Notes: generated by a model not told the origin, from the sequence alone. A DNA stretch of 64,000 nucleotides from JBFWUM01 sp050247255 (GCA_050247255.1 JBFWUM010000021.1:5072-69071); one strand, 5' to 3'; positions 1-10,265 are shown, numbered from the stretch's first letter. Program-made: numbers and translations.

Positions 1-2
1 AA

Positions 3-626
3 CGACTGATCGCCGTCGCCGCGCTCGTGGTGTTCGCCGCAGCGGGAGCCGACGCACAGCGCCGCGGGGGAGCGGCCACCCGGACCGAGCCTGCGCAGAT
101 CGAATGCCAGGCCCCTCTTGGCGTCGGCATCGAGTCGAAACGCGCCTACTGCGACGTACTGACGGGCCGCAACCAGGAGGAAGGCATCCAGGTGATCATC
201 CCGCCGCACACGGGGACGGTGACCCTGCGGTTCGACCTGCACAACCGGCACCTCTACTCGGAGGAGCTGGTGAAGTCCGGGCGCGGCTACCGCCAGTACA
301 CCGCGCGCATCGGCGTCCTGGACGACGGGAACACGCTGCTGTCGCGCTTCCTGATCCGGACCGAGTTCCGGTCCAACGCCGACCTGGTCGAGCGCGTCGC
401 GGCCGACACCGGCACCGGCGTCAAAGCGGTGGCGCCGACCGGCATCGAATCGTTGACGCTGACCCTTGCCGCCAACGTCGATCGGGTCAGCATTCTCGGC
501 GAGAACCTGACGGTGGTCAGGCCCGACAGCGAGATCCCCGACAGCTTCACGGCTCCGGGCCGGCCGATTGCGGTCGTCAGCAACATCACGCTGGAGTACC
601 GGCCCGGTCCGGCGCGGCGCCGCTAG
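3..626 (+). CDS. secreted hypothetical protein, 5' end cut by window edge
   Basis: The open frame enters from the left edge. The first visible residues (RLIAVAALVVFAAAGADA) are the hydrophobic core and Ala-x-Ala cleavage region of a Sec signal peptide, so probably only a few residues are missing; the GTG at 27 lies inside that core and is not a credible start. The mature part is about 185 residues, with two cysteines near its N-terminus (IECQAPLG, RAYCDVL) that could form a disulfide. The rest alternates short polar and hydrophobic stretches, suggesting a beta-rich fold. I do not recognise the family. The stop is part of a CTAG tetramer shared with the stop of the convergent gene at 623-1648. 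Confidence 0.7.
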   Translation, partial: RLIAVAALVVFAAAGADAQRRGGAATRTEPAQIECQAPLGVGIESKRAYCDVLTGRNQEEGIQVIIPPHTGTVTLRFDLHNRHLYSEELVKSGRGYRQYTARIGVLDDGNTLLSRFLIRTEFRSNADLVERVAADTGTGVKAVAPTGIESLTLTLAANVDRVSILGENLTVVRPDSEIPDSFTAPGRPIAVVSNITLEYRPGPARRR

Positions 627-1648
627 GCGTCGTCGCGCTCTTCCGTCGCGGCGATCTCGTCGAGGCGCGCCATCAGCGCCTGGAAGCCGCACTGGCCCGG
701 ATCGAAGAAGCCCCATTCGTCCTGGATGGGGCGCGGCTTCCCCTTCCTCTTCGGCGCCGCGCTCACGTTGACCGCGGCCGCCACCTGAACCGACACGGCA
801 ACATTGACGGCGACAGACGCCTGCACCTGGGCACCCGTGCCCGTGGGAACCTCGATGACCTGCTGCACCATGGCCGGAGCCAGGACAGGGGCAAGCGGGG
901 CTGCCGGTACGGGGGCTACGGGCACGAGCGCGGGTAGAGGCGCCGATCCGACCACCGCCGGCGCAGGCTTCATCAGCATCGGCACCGGCGCCAGTTCCAC
1001 CGGCGGAAGTTCGATCACAGGGTCGGGTGCAGGGTCGGGCTCGGCCTCGGGTTCGGGCGCGAGCTCAAGGATGGCCTCGGGCTCGATCTCGATCACCGGT
1101 TCCGGCGCGATCGCGAAATCCGGTTCCGGCTCCGCCTCCAGCAGCGCCGACAGGTCAACGAGAGGCCCCTCGTCGACGGGCTCGTCAATGGACTTGTCAA
1201 TGGGCTCGTCAGTGGGCTCGGGCTCGGCCTCGGCTTTAACCGGCGGCGCCTGGCGCATGGTGTCCCGCAGGTAGTGGGCAATCTGCTCGGCGAACGCCGA
1301 CGGATCGCACCCGTCCGCGTCGGCAGGCCGGCTGCGCTCCCGTCGCAGCGCCGACAGCAGGCCGCGGTCTCCGCCCTGCCTTCCCCCGGCGAGTAGCGGG
1401 ATCGTCAGCGAACGGACGTGGGCGGCCGCCGGGCCGATCAGGCGCAGGTAGTCGTCGAGCGCCGCCTCCTCAGCGGCGGGAAGCAGCGGCGCTAGCAGCA
1501 GCAGGTCGGGCACGCGCTCACCCAGAGCCTGGAAGCCGCGCGCCACCGACGGCGCCGCGATAAATTCCGCGTCGAGGTGCGCGCGCGCCATCGCTTCGAG
1601 CTGCGCGGCGCGCGTGCGATCAGGTTCCACCGTCAGGATCAGGGCCAT
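623..1648 (-). CDS. pseudo-receiver domain protein with acidic Pro/Glu-rich linker
   Basis: 341 residues. Residues 1-95 resemble a response-regulator receiver fold (start MALILTVEPDRTRA, then VPDLLLLAPL), but Ala stands where the phosphoacceptor Asp would be expected, so it looks like a pseudo-receiver. Residues about 130-250 form an acidic linker rich in Glu, Pro and Ala, with short repeats of the DEPID type encoded by a 12-base DNA repeat. A hydrophobic Ala/Val/Pro-rich stretch and a basic patch (PKRKGKPRPIQ) follow, then a tail DEWGFFDPGQCGFQAL that looks like a conserved module. It starts 5 bases after the stop of the small membrane-protein gene at 1654-1902, so the two probably form one operon. 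Its function is unknown; proximity to the Tad pilus operon is only suggestive. Confidence 0.75.
   Translation of the reverse strand: MALILTVEPDRTRAAQLEAMARAHLDAEFIAAPSVARGFQALGERVPDLLLLAPLLPAAEEAALDDYLRLIGPAAAHVRSLTIPLLAGGRQGGDRGLLSALRRERSRPADADGCDPSAFAEQIAHYLRDTMRQAPPVKAEAEPEPTDEPIDKSIDEPVDEGPLVDLSALLEAEPEPDFAIAPEPVIEIEPEAILELAPEPEAEPDPAPDPVIELPPVELAPVPMLMKPAPAVVGSAPLPALVPVAPVPAAPLAPVLAPAMVQQVIEVPTGTGAQVQASVAVNVAVSVQVAAAVNVSAAPKRKGKPRPIQDEWGFFDPGQCGFQALMARLDEIAATEERDDA
1178..1225. repeat. 12-base tandem repeat inside coding sequence
   Basis: Four consecutive 12-base units of the type GGGCTCGTCAAT (1178, 1190, 1202, 1214), with substitutions in units 2-4, lie in frame in the gene at 623-1648. 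They encode the DEPID-like repeats of its acidic linker. Expansion or contraction by whole units would keep the reading frame. Confidence 0.75.
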
Positions 1649-1653
1649 GGATG

Positions 1654-1902
1654 TCAGGTCCGAAGCATCGCGATCACCAGCCCGGTGGCGATCACCACAA
1701 ACAGGGCCAATGACATCTGTTCCGTGTCCACGTCACGCGCAGCCGCCACGAACCTGCGACCGGCGTTCGCGGTGTGCACGCTGGCGGCGAGCACGCCGCC
1801 GCCGGCGACGCGCGTGCCCTCCTCCCGCACACGGTTGTCCGCGAGCGCGAGCAGCGCCACGAGTATCGCGATGGCGACAAGCGAGAGCGCCACGTCGCGC
1901 AT
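1654..1902 (-). CDS. small two-TM membrane protein
   Basis: 82 residues from the ATG at 1902. It has two clear hydrophobic segments (residues about 5-21, LSLVAIAILVALLALA; and 63-80, MSLALFVVIATGLVIAML) separated by a charged loop, a layout expected of a small integral membrane protein. It ends 5 bases before the ATG of the pseudo-receiver gene, which supports a shared transcript. The frame stays open further upstream, but that part is Arg/Ala-rich and looks like a non-coding shadow, so I take the first ATG before the hydrophobic stretch. No strong ribosome binding site is visible. The family is not recognised. Confidence 0.5.
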   Translation of the reverse strand: MRDVALSLVAIAILVALLALADNRVREEGTRVAGGGVLAASVHTANAGRRFVAAARDVDTEQMSLALFVVIATGLVIAMLRT

Positions 1903-2308
1903 ATCGACCGGATCGCAAGTCGCGTTCCTGATTGCCAACCCCGCACTTCGCGTCACCACTGCGTCCACATCGGCGATGCGGTGATCCGCGCTGACCAAAA
2001 CAGCGATCGCGCTTACGAAACGGGCGGCGTGCGCGTGATTGCACATGATCCGTTTCGCGACACCGCCGTGGCCGACAACTTCCGACGCTGCGGTTACGAA
2101 AATCAGTGCTGCCCCGCCCTCACGCTGCCATCCGCGCGGCACGATGATGCGGAAGGTCGCGCGCGATTTCTGCCGGTGAACACGGCGCGATCCGTCGCGA
2201 TCGGCGATCGCCAGCCCGTCAGTGGCATACCCGTTGCGCAATAGCGTGGCGTTCCGCGGTTGCGCCGCGCGCGTGATCGCATTTCGCACACGACAACAGG
2301 AGGACGGC
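1903..2308. other. 406-bp intergenic region between divergent operons
   Basis: No convincing gene is seen; open frames here have Arg/Ala/Cys-rich shadow composition. The region separates the minus-strand pair (623-1902) from the Tad pilus operon and should hold promoters for both. A sigma-54-like element is at 2223-2237 and a strong Shine-Dalgarno (CAGGAGG) lies just upstream of the flp ATG. Confidence 0.6.
2223..2237 (+). promoter_or_regulatory. sigma-54 (-24/-12) promoter candidate for the Tad operon
   Basis: TGGCATACCCGTTGC matches the sigma-54 consensus TGGCAC-N5-TTGC at every position except the sixth, with the required spacing between the GG and GC dinucleotides. The predicted transcription start near 2249 would give a leader of about 60 bases before the flp ATG at 2309. 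Pilin genes in several phyla use sigma-54, which fits, but no activator gene lies in the window and a chance match is possible. Confidence 0.45.
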
Positions 2309-2509
2309 ATGAACGCGATGGCTTTCGTGCGCGCGCTGCGGCGCAACGAAGAAGGACAGGACCTGCTCGAGTACGCGCTGCTCGTGGCACTGATCGCGCT
2401 GGTGGCGTACGGCGCGGTGCAGCTCACCGGCACCAACGTCGACGCGATCTTCGACAGCATCGCCTCGCGCCTCGGCACGGCGGCGGGCTCGGGCGGCGCC
2501 GGCTCGTAG
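2309..2509 (+). CDS. flp: Flp-family type IVc pilin
   Basis: 66-residue prepilin, the structural subunit of a Tad pilus. It has a short basic leader (MNAMAFVRALRRNEEG), the Flp processing site after Gly16 and the diagnostic Glu21-Tyr22 pair (QDLLEYALL), followed by the hydrophobic helix that packs the fibre core. The C-terminus is short and Gly/Ser-rich, as usual for Flp. The ATG at 2309 is preceded by a strong Shine-Dalgarno. It is the first gene of the Tad operon and is followed 3 bases later by its presumed prepilin peptidase. Confidence 0.93.
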   Translation: MNAMAFVRALRRNEEGQDLLEYALLVALIALVAYGAVQLTGTNVDAIFDSIASRLGTAAGSGGAGS

Positions 2510-2512
2510 CCG

Positions 2513-2947
2513 ATGGAGGCGGGTGCGACGTCGATTCTGCTGGTGGCCGCTGCGGGCGCGGCGGCCACCGCGATCGACCTGCGCACCCGGCGCGTGCCGA
2601 ACGCGTTGACGTTCGGCACGGGCGTGTTCGGTCTGGCCCTGGCAGCGATGCAGGCGGGGGATATCGGGATCGGGGCGGCACTGGCCGGCGGTCTCATCGG
2701 GCTCGCGCTGATGCTGCCGGGATACGTGTTCGGGGCCACCGGCGGCGGCGACGTCAAGCTGCTGGCCGCGTTCGGCACGCTGCTCGGCCCCGGCGACACG
2801 GTGACGGCATTCGTGGCGATGGCGATCGCCGGCGGCGGCATCGCCCTCGCCCTCATGTTGCGCCGGCGGTGGGCCGGCAGCACGGATCGCTATTTCGCGT
2901 ACGCCCCGGCGGTGGCCATCGGCGCGCTGGCGGCGGCGCTGACGTGA
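2513..2947 (+). CDS. tadV: Flp prepilin peptidase (TadV/CpaA, A24 family)
   Basis: 144-residue polytopic membrane aspartyl protease that cleaves the leader of Flp and of TadE/TadG pseudopilins. The two catalytic aspartates of the A24 family are visible: Asp22 in AIDLRTRRVPN and Asp80 in GGGDVKLL. There are about five hydrophobic segments and no N-terminal methylase domain, typical of TadV/CpaA as opposed to PilD. It sits between flp and tadE. Confidence 0.9.
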   Translation: MEAGATSILLVAAAGAAATAIDLRTRRVPNALTFGTGVFGLALAAMQAGDIGIGAALAGGLIGLALMLPGYVFGATGGGDVKLLAAFGTLLGPGDTVTAFVAMAIAGGGIALALMLRRRWAGSTDRYFAYAPAVAIGALAAALT

Positions 2948-2954
2948 GGGACAC

Positions 2955-3404
2955 ATGAGACGGCAGGGCAGGCACCTCGCGCGCGACCAGCGCGGCACGG
3001 CGCTCCTCGAAACGGCGCTGACGCTGCCGCTGATGCTGCTGGTGTCGATCGGCATCCTCGAGTTCGGGCGCGCCTACCAGACGTGGCAGATCCTCACGAA
3101 CGCCGCCCGCGAGGGCGCGCGGATCGCGGTCCTGCCAGGCACGACCGACGACGCGGTGAGCGCGCGCGTGGCCACCTACCTGACCGACGGTCAGATCGAA
3201 GCGCCGGACGCGGCCGACGTGAGCATCGCCCGCGACGAAGAGATTTCCATCGGCAGCGGCACCGCGAGCGCTTCGCGCGTGACCGTGACCTATCCGTACG
3301 AATTCATCGTCCTGCAGCCGGTGGCGCAGCTGGTGAACCCGGCGTCAGACGTCGGCGCCCCGCTCACCATGACCGCGTCGGCGCTGATGCGCAACGAGCA
3401 GTAG
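2955..3404 (+). CDS. tadE: TadE-like pseudopilin
   Basis: 149 residues. The N-terminus (RDQRGTALLETALTLPLML) is the TadE signature: a Gly before the hydrophobic helix and Glu at position +5, followed by the ILEFGRAYQTWQILTNAAREGARIAV segment shared by TadE/TadG minor pilins. The remainder is a periplasmic domain. It is expected to be cleaved by TadV and to act in pilus assembly. Seven bases separate it from tadV. Confidence 0.88.
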   Translation: MRRQGRHLARDQRGTALLETALTLPLMLLVSIGILEFGRAYQTWQILTNAAREGARIAVLPGTTDDAVSARVATYLTDGQIEAPDAADVSIARDEEISIGSGTASASRVTVTYPYEFIVLQPVAQLVNPASDVGAPLTMTASALMRNEQ

Positions 3405-3419
3405 GAGACAGGGGACCCC

Positions 3420-4271
3420 ATGGTGCGTAAACGACTGTTGATGGTGCTGGCACTGGCGATCTGTGCCGGCAGCGCCCTCGCGCTGCTCACCTATCGCTAC
3501 ATCCAGCAACAGCCGGCGGCCGGGCCGGAGCGGCCTGTGGCGCCGGTCGTTGTCGCCGCCGCCGATCTCGAGATGGGCAGCGAACTGCGGCGCGAGGACC
3601 TGCGCGTCATCGACTGGCCGGCCGACGCCGTTCCTGCCGGCGCCGCCAGCGATCCGCAGGCGCTCGTCGGGCGCGGCCTGGTGCAGGCCGTGGTGCAGAA
3701 CTCGCCGATTCTTCCCGGCCACATGCCGCCGGTCGAGGCCGGCGCCGGGCTGCCGCCGATCATCCCCGAGGGGCTGCGCGCGGTGTCGGTGCGGGTCAAC
3801 GATGTCATCAGCGTCGCCGGCTACGTGCTCCCGGGCACGACGGTCGATGTCGTTGCCACCGTCAACCCGACGACGCAGCAACCCGACGTGACCTCGAAGC
3901 TGATTCTCAGCAACGTCCAGGTGCTGGCCGCCGGCACGAAGATCGAGCGCGAGAGCGAAGACAGCAAGCCGGTCACCGTCAACGTGGTGACCCTGCTGGT
4001 GAGCCCGGCTGAGGCCGAGCGGCTGACTCTCGCCAGCACCGAAGGGAAGATCCAGCTGGCGCTGCGCAACCCGCTCGACAAGAGCGCACCCCAGACACCG
4101 GGCATCCGGCCGGCCGCACTGCTCGGCGCCGCCCCCGCCGCCCGGCCCGTCGTGCGGCCGCGGGCGGCGGCGCGACAGACGCGGGTGGTCGCGGCAGCCG
4201 CCGACCCGATACCGACCGTCGAGATCATTCGCGGCGACAAGCGGGCGCAGGAAGTCGTCCGCCAGGAGTAG
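3420..4271 (+). CDS. cpaB: Flp pilus assembly protein CpaB/RcpC
   Basis: 283 residues. An N-terminal membrane anchor (about residues 5-24) is followed by a SAF-type domain (residues about 40-105, VVVAAADLEMGSELRREDL ... PVEAGAGLPPIIPEGLRAVSVRVND) and a C-terminal RcpC domain (GYVLPGTTVDVVATV ... VTLLVSPAEAERLTLA). In characterised Tad systems this periplasmic protein works with the secretin, possibly by contacting peptidoglycan. The tail is Arg/Ala-rich. The next gene, cpaC, starts 7 bases on. Confidence 0.9.
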   Translation: MVRKRLLMVLALAICAGSALALLTYRYIQQQPAAGPERPVAPVVVAAADLEMGSELRREDLRVIDWPADAVPAGAASDPQALVGRGLVQAVVQNSPILPGHMPPVEAGAGLPPIIPEGLRAVSVRVNDVISVAGYVLPGTTVDVVATVNPTTQQPDVTSKLILSNVQVLAAGTKIERESEDSKPVTVNVVTLLVSPAEAERLTLASTEGKIQLALRNPLDKSAPQTPGIRPAALLGAAPAARPVVRPRAAARQTRVVAAAADPIPTVEIIRGDKRAQEVVRQE

Positions 4272-4278
4272 CGACACC

Positions 4279-5670
4279 ATGGGTATGCCACGCACCGCCG
4301 GCCTGCTGATCCTCTTCATCGTCGTCTTCGGCGCCGGCGAGATGCACGCCGAGGAGACGACGACCGAACTCCAGTTGATCGTCGGCCGCTCGACGCTGGT
4401 CGAGATCGGCGCGCCGATCACGCGCGTGTCGCTGACCAGCTCGGACATCGCCGACGCGCTCGTGACCGCCCCCGACCAGTTGCTGCTGCACGGCAAGGTC
4501 CCGGGGAGCATCTCGATGTTCGTCTGGAGCCGCGGCGGCGACGTCCGCCGCTACGAGGTGTCGGTGCACCGCGACATCGCCGGCGCCGCCGGGCGTATGC
4601 GCGAGCTGTTCCCGAATGACACGATCGATGTCCAAAGCAGCGGCCGCACCGTCGTGCTCTCCGGGACGGTGTCGTCGAAGGAGGTCCTCGACCGCGCGGT
4701 CGACGTGGCCGCCAGCTTCGTTGCCAGCCGCGAGGAGGTCGTGTCGCTGCTGCAGGTGCAGCCGCCGCGGCCGGCTGACCAGGTGCTTCTGCGCGTGCGG
4801 TTCGCCGAGGTGAGCCGCAGCGCGTTGACCGAGGCGGGGCTGTCGCTCTTCACCAGCCCGACCGGCGTCGAGAATACGCTTGGCCGGATCACCACGCAGC
4901 AGTTCCCGGCCCCCGGCTTCACCGACCTGGAAGTCGTGAAGGAAAGCAGCGACTTCGGCGCCGACGTCGCCAGCGCCAAGGGCAAGTTCACCTTCAGCGA
5001 CTTCCTCAACCTGTTCCTGTTCTCCGAGAAATTCGACCTCGGGTTGATGGTGAAGCTGCTGCAGTCGCGCGGCCTGTTCCAGAGCCTGGCCGAGCCGAAC
5101 CTGGTGGCCGAAAGCGGCAAGGAGGCCAGCTTCCTCGCCGGCGGCGAGTTCCCAATCCCGATCGTGCAGGGGGCCGGATCCAATCTCGGGATCGCGGTCC
5201 AGTTCAAGGAGTTCGGCGTCCGTCTCAACTTCACGCCGACGGTGACGGCGGCCGGCCGCGTCCACCTCAAGGTGCGTCCCGAGGTGAGCTCGCTCGACTT
5301 CAACAACGCGGTCATCCTGAACGGTTTCCGCATTCCCGCGCTCTCCACCCGGCGCACGGAAACCGAGCTGGAACTGGGGGACGGCCAGACGTTCGCCATT
5401 GCCGGGCTGATCGACAACCGCATGAACTCGACGCTGCAGAAGATTCCGGGCATCGGCGACATCCCGATCCTCGGCCACCTGTTCCGCAGCCGCGCGTCCC
5501 GCAAGGAGCGCACCGAGCTGCTGGTGATGATCACGCCGGAGATCCTGCGGCCGGCCTCTCCCGGCGTCAGCCCGACGCTGCCGCGGCTGGGCGAGCCCTT
5601 CCTGTCCCCGCTCCAGGACAACGAGGCCATCGCCCCGCCGCCCCCGGCGTTCGAGGCGCCCGCGCAGTAG
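4279..5670 (+). CDS. cpaC: Tad outer-membrane secretin CpaC/RcpA
   Basis: 463 residues. Signal peptide (MGMPRTAGLLILFIVVFGAG), pilus N-domain (residues about 28-100), a BON-like segment (TVVLSGTVSSKEVLDRAVDVA), then the secretin core from about residue 165 to 420 with ending motifs KIPGIGDIPILGHLFRS and ELLVMITPEILRP. It forms the multimeric outer-membrane channel for the pilus, so the host has an outer membrane. No cpaD/rcpB pilotin-like gene lies beside it. Confidence 0.92.
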   Translation: MGMPRTAGLLILFIVVFGAGEMHAEETTTELQLIVGRSTLVEIGAPITRVSLTSSDIADALVTAPDQLLLHGKVPGSISMFVWSRGGDVRRYEVSVHRDIAGAAGRMRELFPNDTIDVQSSGRTVVLSGTVSSKEVLDRAVDVAASFVASREEVVSLLQVQPPRPADQVLLRVRFAEVSRSALTEAGLSLFTSPTGVENTLGRITTQQFPAPGFTDLEVVKESSDFGADVASAKGKFTFSDFLNLFLFSEKFDLGLMVKLLQSRGLFQSLAEPNLVAESGKEASFLAGGEFPIPIVQGAGSNLGIAVQFKEFGVRLNFTPTVTAAGRVHLKVRPEVSSLDFNNAVILNGFRIPALSTRRTETELELGDGQTFAIAGLIDNRMNSTLQKIPGIGDIPILGHLFRSRASRKERTELLVMITPEILRPASPGVSPTLPRLGEPFLSPLQDNEAIAPPPPAFEAPAQ

Positions 5671-5672
5671 CC

Positions 5673-6782
5673 ATGTCGTTCATCTACGTCGGGCTCGGGT
5701 TCATGGCGTTCCTGGCGGCGTCGACGCTGGCGATCGACGTCGGCATGTTCATGACCGCGCGCAGCCAGGCGCAGACCTCGGCCGACGCCGGCGCCCTGGC
5801 CGGCGCGACCGCCCTCGCCTTCAACGACTACGACGACCGGTCAGCCGGCGGCCCGGCGGTGCAGGCGGCGATCACCACGGCGCAGCAGAACGCGATCATG
5901 GCCGGGACCCCGTCGGTCACGGTGCCCGACATCACCTTTCCGCTGGGTCCGACGGGCCTGGACAACCGCGTGCGCGTCAATGTGTTCCGGACGGCGCCGC
6001 GGAGCAACCCGCTGCCGACGCTGATCGGTCCGATCTTCGGCGTGCCGACGGTGGACATCTCGGCCACTGCGACCGCCGAAGCAGCGCCCGCCAACGCGAT
6101 GACGTGCGTGAAGCCGTTCACCATTCCCGATCGCTGGGAAGAGGTCGGCGATCCGCCGTGGACCGTCGACAGCAGCTTCGAGCGCTACCACAACAAGGGG
6201 CGGCTGCTCAAGGATCCCGATCGCTACATCAAGCCTGGGCAATCGGGCTATCAGGGCTACAACATGTACGACGATGTGGGCGCCCTGCTGACGATCCGGG
6301 CCGGGACGGGCAACAACATCTCGCCGTCGATGTACTGGTCGTGGAAGATGCCGGGCGGCACCGGCGGCGACTACTACCGCGACAACATCGCGAACTGTAA
6401 CCAGGCAACCTTCGGCATGGGGTTCGAGATGACCCAGGAGCCGGGGAACATGGTTGGCCCGACCATGCAGGGCATTGACGACCTGCTGGCCAAAGACCCC
6501 GACGCGTACTGGGACGCGACGACCAACTCGGTCAAGAGCTCGATCAACCCCAGCCCACGCGTGTTTCCGATTCCGCTCTACGACCCCGACGAGTACGACA
6601 AGGGGAAGGAGACGGGGCGCAACGCCACGCTGATCATGACCAACTGGATCGGCTTCTTCCTCGAGGGCCGCTCCGGCAACGACGTCTACGGCCGGATTAC
6701 GCCGATTCGCGGCGTCATCGATCCCAACCTCCCCCAGGCCCCGGAAGATGCGTTCCCCCGGGCCATTCGTCTGGTCGAATAA
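5673..6782 (+). CDS. tadG: TadG-like pilus-associated protein
   Basis: 369 residues. The first 50 residues (FMAFLAASTLAIDVGMFM, then TARSQAQTSADAGALAGATAL) are the TadG N-terminal transmembrane and coiled motif. The rest is a large extracytoplasmic domain with Tyr/Trp/Pro-rich stretches and two cysteines (MTCVKPF, IANCNQATFG). I see no von Willebrand A domain, which longer TadG proteins carry. The usual basic lead-in before the hydrophobic segment is also absent with this start, and the cpaC stop lies only 2 bases upstream, so there is no room for a longer protein without overlap. Confidence 0.82.
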   Translation: MSFIYVGLGFMAFLAASTLAIDVGMFMTARSQAQTSADAGALAGATALAFNDYDDRSAGGPAVQAAITTAQQNAIMAGTPSVTVPDITFPLGPTGLDNRVRVNVFRTAPRSNPLPTLIGPIFGVPTVDISATATAEAAPANAMTCVKPFTIPDRWEEVGDPPWTVDSSFERYHNKGRLLKDPDRYIKPGQSGYQGYNMYDDVGALLTIRAGTGNNISPSMYWSWKMPGGTGGDYYRDNIANCNQATFGMGFEMTQEPGNMVGPTMQGIDDLLAKDPDAYWDATTNSVKSSINPSPRVFPIPLYDPDEYDKGKETGRNATLIMTNWIGFFLEGRSGNDVYGRITPIRGVIDPNLPQAPEDAFPRAIRLVE

Positions 6783-6784
6783 CC

Positions 6785-7966
6785 ATGGCACGACTCACCG
6801 GCACGATCATCACCGACGACGACATCTTCACCGCGCGGCTGGGCGAGCTGCTGCGCTCCGGGCCGGTGCCGGTGACGCTCGGCGTCGACGCCGCGTCGCG
6901 CCCTGGCGTCACGCCGGACCTGGTCATGGTCGACGGGCGCGCCGACATCGGCGCGGCGGTGGCGGCCATCGAGCGCCTGCGCGCGGCCTCGCCCGCAACC
7001 GCCATCTTCCTTGTGGCCGCTGCCGCCGATCCGACGGTGATTCTCCAGGCGATGCGTGCCGGCGCGAACGAGTTCTTCGCCTGGCCGCTCCAGGACGATG
7101 CGTTTCACGAGGCGCTGGCCCGCGCCGCATCGCGGCTCCAGGGGGCGGCGAGCGGCCGGGCACAGGCCTCGCTGCTGGTGTTCCTCGGCGCCAAGGGGGG
7201 CGTGGGCACGACGACGCTTGCCGTGAACACCGCCGTGGAGCTGGCGCGCCTTGGCGGCGGCTCGACCTTGATCGTCGATCTCAAGCCGGGCCTGGGTGAG
7301 GTCGGGCTCTTCCTCGGGCTCCGTTGCCGGTTCACCCTGCTCGACGCGCTCGAGAACCTGCATCGCCTGGACGCCGGCTTCGTGCGCGAGCTCGTCACGC
7401 GGCACAAATCCGGGCTCGACGTACTGGCCGGGTCTGAGCATTTCGACCGGCCAGGCCCCGGTGATGGCACCGCCGTCGACGAGATCCTGCGGCTCCTGTC
7501 GCGCCAGTACGACCACATCGTGCTCGATGCCGGCACCCAGATCACCGCGGCGGCGGCGTCGACGCTCTACGCGGCCGACGCGATCTGCCTGGTGGCCAAC
7601 CCTGACGTCGCCTCGGTGCGAAACACGCAGCGGCTGCTCGATCGGATTCGGCAGCTCGGGCCGGGCAGCGAACGCATTCGCGTGCTGCTAAACCGCGCCG
7701 CCGAGCCGTTCCCGATTCCGCCTGCGCAGATCGAGACGGCGCTCGGCCATCCGATTCATCAGATGTTCCCGAGCGACTACCGCACGGTTGCCGGGGCGCT
7801 CAACGCCGGCGTCCCGCTGGCCCTCGCCGGCAACAGCGACCTCGCGCAGCAGTTCGAGACGTTCACGCGCGCGTTCATCGGTAGTGAGGCACCTGCCGCT
7901 GACGCATCGGCCGTAACGCCACGCCGGTCGCCGCTCAACCTCCAGCGCCTGGCTTCCCTCTGGTAA
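6785..7966 (+). CDS. cpaE: Tad localisation ATPase CpaE/TadZ
   Basis: 393 residues. The N-terminal 110 residues form an atypical receiver domain (PDLVMVDGRADIGAAVAAIE). A MinD/ParA-type ATPase with deviant Walker A GAKGGVGTTTLAVN follows near residues 135-148, then IVDLKPGLGEVGLFLGL and IVLDAGTQI. TadZ/CpaE proteins place the pilus machinery at a cell site. It lies between tadG and cpaF, 7 bases before the latter. Confidence 0.9.
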   Translation: MARLTGTIITDDDIFTARLGELLRSGPVPVTLGVDAASRPGVTPDLVMVDGRADIGAAVAAIERLRAASPATAIFLVAAAADPTVILQAMRAGANEFFAWPLQDDAFHEALARAASRLQGAASGRAQASLLVFLGAKGGVGTTTLAVNTAVELARLGGGSTLIVDLKPGLGEVGLFLGLRCRFTLLDALENLHRLDAGFVRELVTRHKSGLDVLAGSEHFDRPGPGDGTAVDEILRLLSRQYDHIVLDAGTQITAAAASTLYAADAICLVANPDVASVRNTQRLLDRIRQLGPGSERIRVLLNRAAEPFPIPPAQIETALGHPIHQMFPSDYRTVAGALNAGVPLALAGNSDLAQQFETFTRAFIGSEAPAADASAVTPRRSPLNLQRLASLW

Positions 7967-7973
7967 ACGATCG

Positions 7974-9301
<1,328 letters not shown>

Positions 9302-9302
<1 letters not shown>

Positions 9303-10264
9303 TGGTGGCCGCCCTGCTCGTGTTCCTGCTCGTTGCCGGCCTGGTGTTCGCTGCCTATGTCGTCGCCCGCGATCTCCCAGCCGCGGTGGCCGAGCATCGC
9401 GTCGGCCAGCGCCTGAAAGAGGTGGGCGCTGCGGAGGAGGAGGAGCCGGCCACGAGCGTGCTGGCGGCGCCGGAGGTCGGCATGCTGCCGGCCCTCGATC
9501 GGGCCATTCGCGCCAGTGCCGCCGCGTCGCCGCTGCCGCGGCTGATCGAGCAGGCTGGCGTGAAGACCGCGCCGGGCACGGTCGTCCTGATCAGCGTCGG
9601 GCTGGCGCTCGCGCTGCCGCTCGCCGCCACCCTGTTCGTCAGGCAGCCGCTGGCCCTGTCGGGACTGGGCGCTCTCGGGCTGGCGATGCCGTCGCTCTGG
9701 CTCCTGCGGAAGCGCAGCGTCCGCGTGGCGAAGTTCGAGGAGCAGTTCCCTGATGCCCTCGACCTGATGGCGCGGGCGATTCGTGCCGGGCACGCCTTCC
9801 AGACGTCGATGGGCATGGTCGCCGACGAACTCGCGGCCCCGGTCGGCCCCGAGTTCCGCAAGACCTTCGATCAGCAGAACTTCGGCTTGCCGCTGCGCGA
9901 GGCGCTCGACGGCCTCGCGGCGCGCGTGCCGTTGCTCGACATCCGGTTCTTCGTCACGGCAGTCGCCATTCAGCGGGAGAGCGGCGGCAACCTGTCGGAG
10001 ATTCTCGAGAACCTGGCGCACGTCGTGAGGGAGCGTTTCAAGATCCGCCGGCAGGTGCGCATCCATACGGCGCACGGCCGCTTCACCGGCTACGTCCTGC
10101 TGGCGCTCCCGGCCGCGCTCGCCGCCGCGCTGTCGTACGTGAGCCCCGACCAGATGCAGCTGCTGTTCCGCGAGCAGATGGGGCAAATGATGCTCGCCGG
10201 CGCTGTCGTGATGCAGGTGATCGGCTTCGTCTGGATCCGGCAGGTCATCAGGATCGAGGTGTGA
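9302..10264 (+). CDS. tadB: Tad inner-membrane platform protein TadB
   Basis: 320 residues. Start chosen at the ATG overlapping the cpaF stop; it begins directly with a transmembrane segment (MVAALLVFLLVAGLVFAAYV). The type II secretion F domain spans residues about 155-285 (FEEQFPDALDLMARAIRAGH ... IQRESGGNLSEILENLA), flanked by further hydrophobic helices. It is the platform partner of TadC and CpaF. The open frame extends upstream but would overlap cpaF by 72 bases. Confidence 0.92.
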
Positions 10265-10265
10265 T

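Noticed and set aside
1903..2883. upstream extension of the small minus-strand membrane gene to a 409-codon frame
   Set aside because: The extension is antisense to flp and tadV and has shadow composition.
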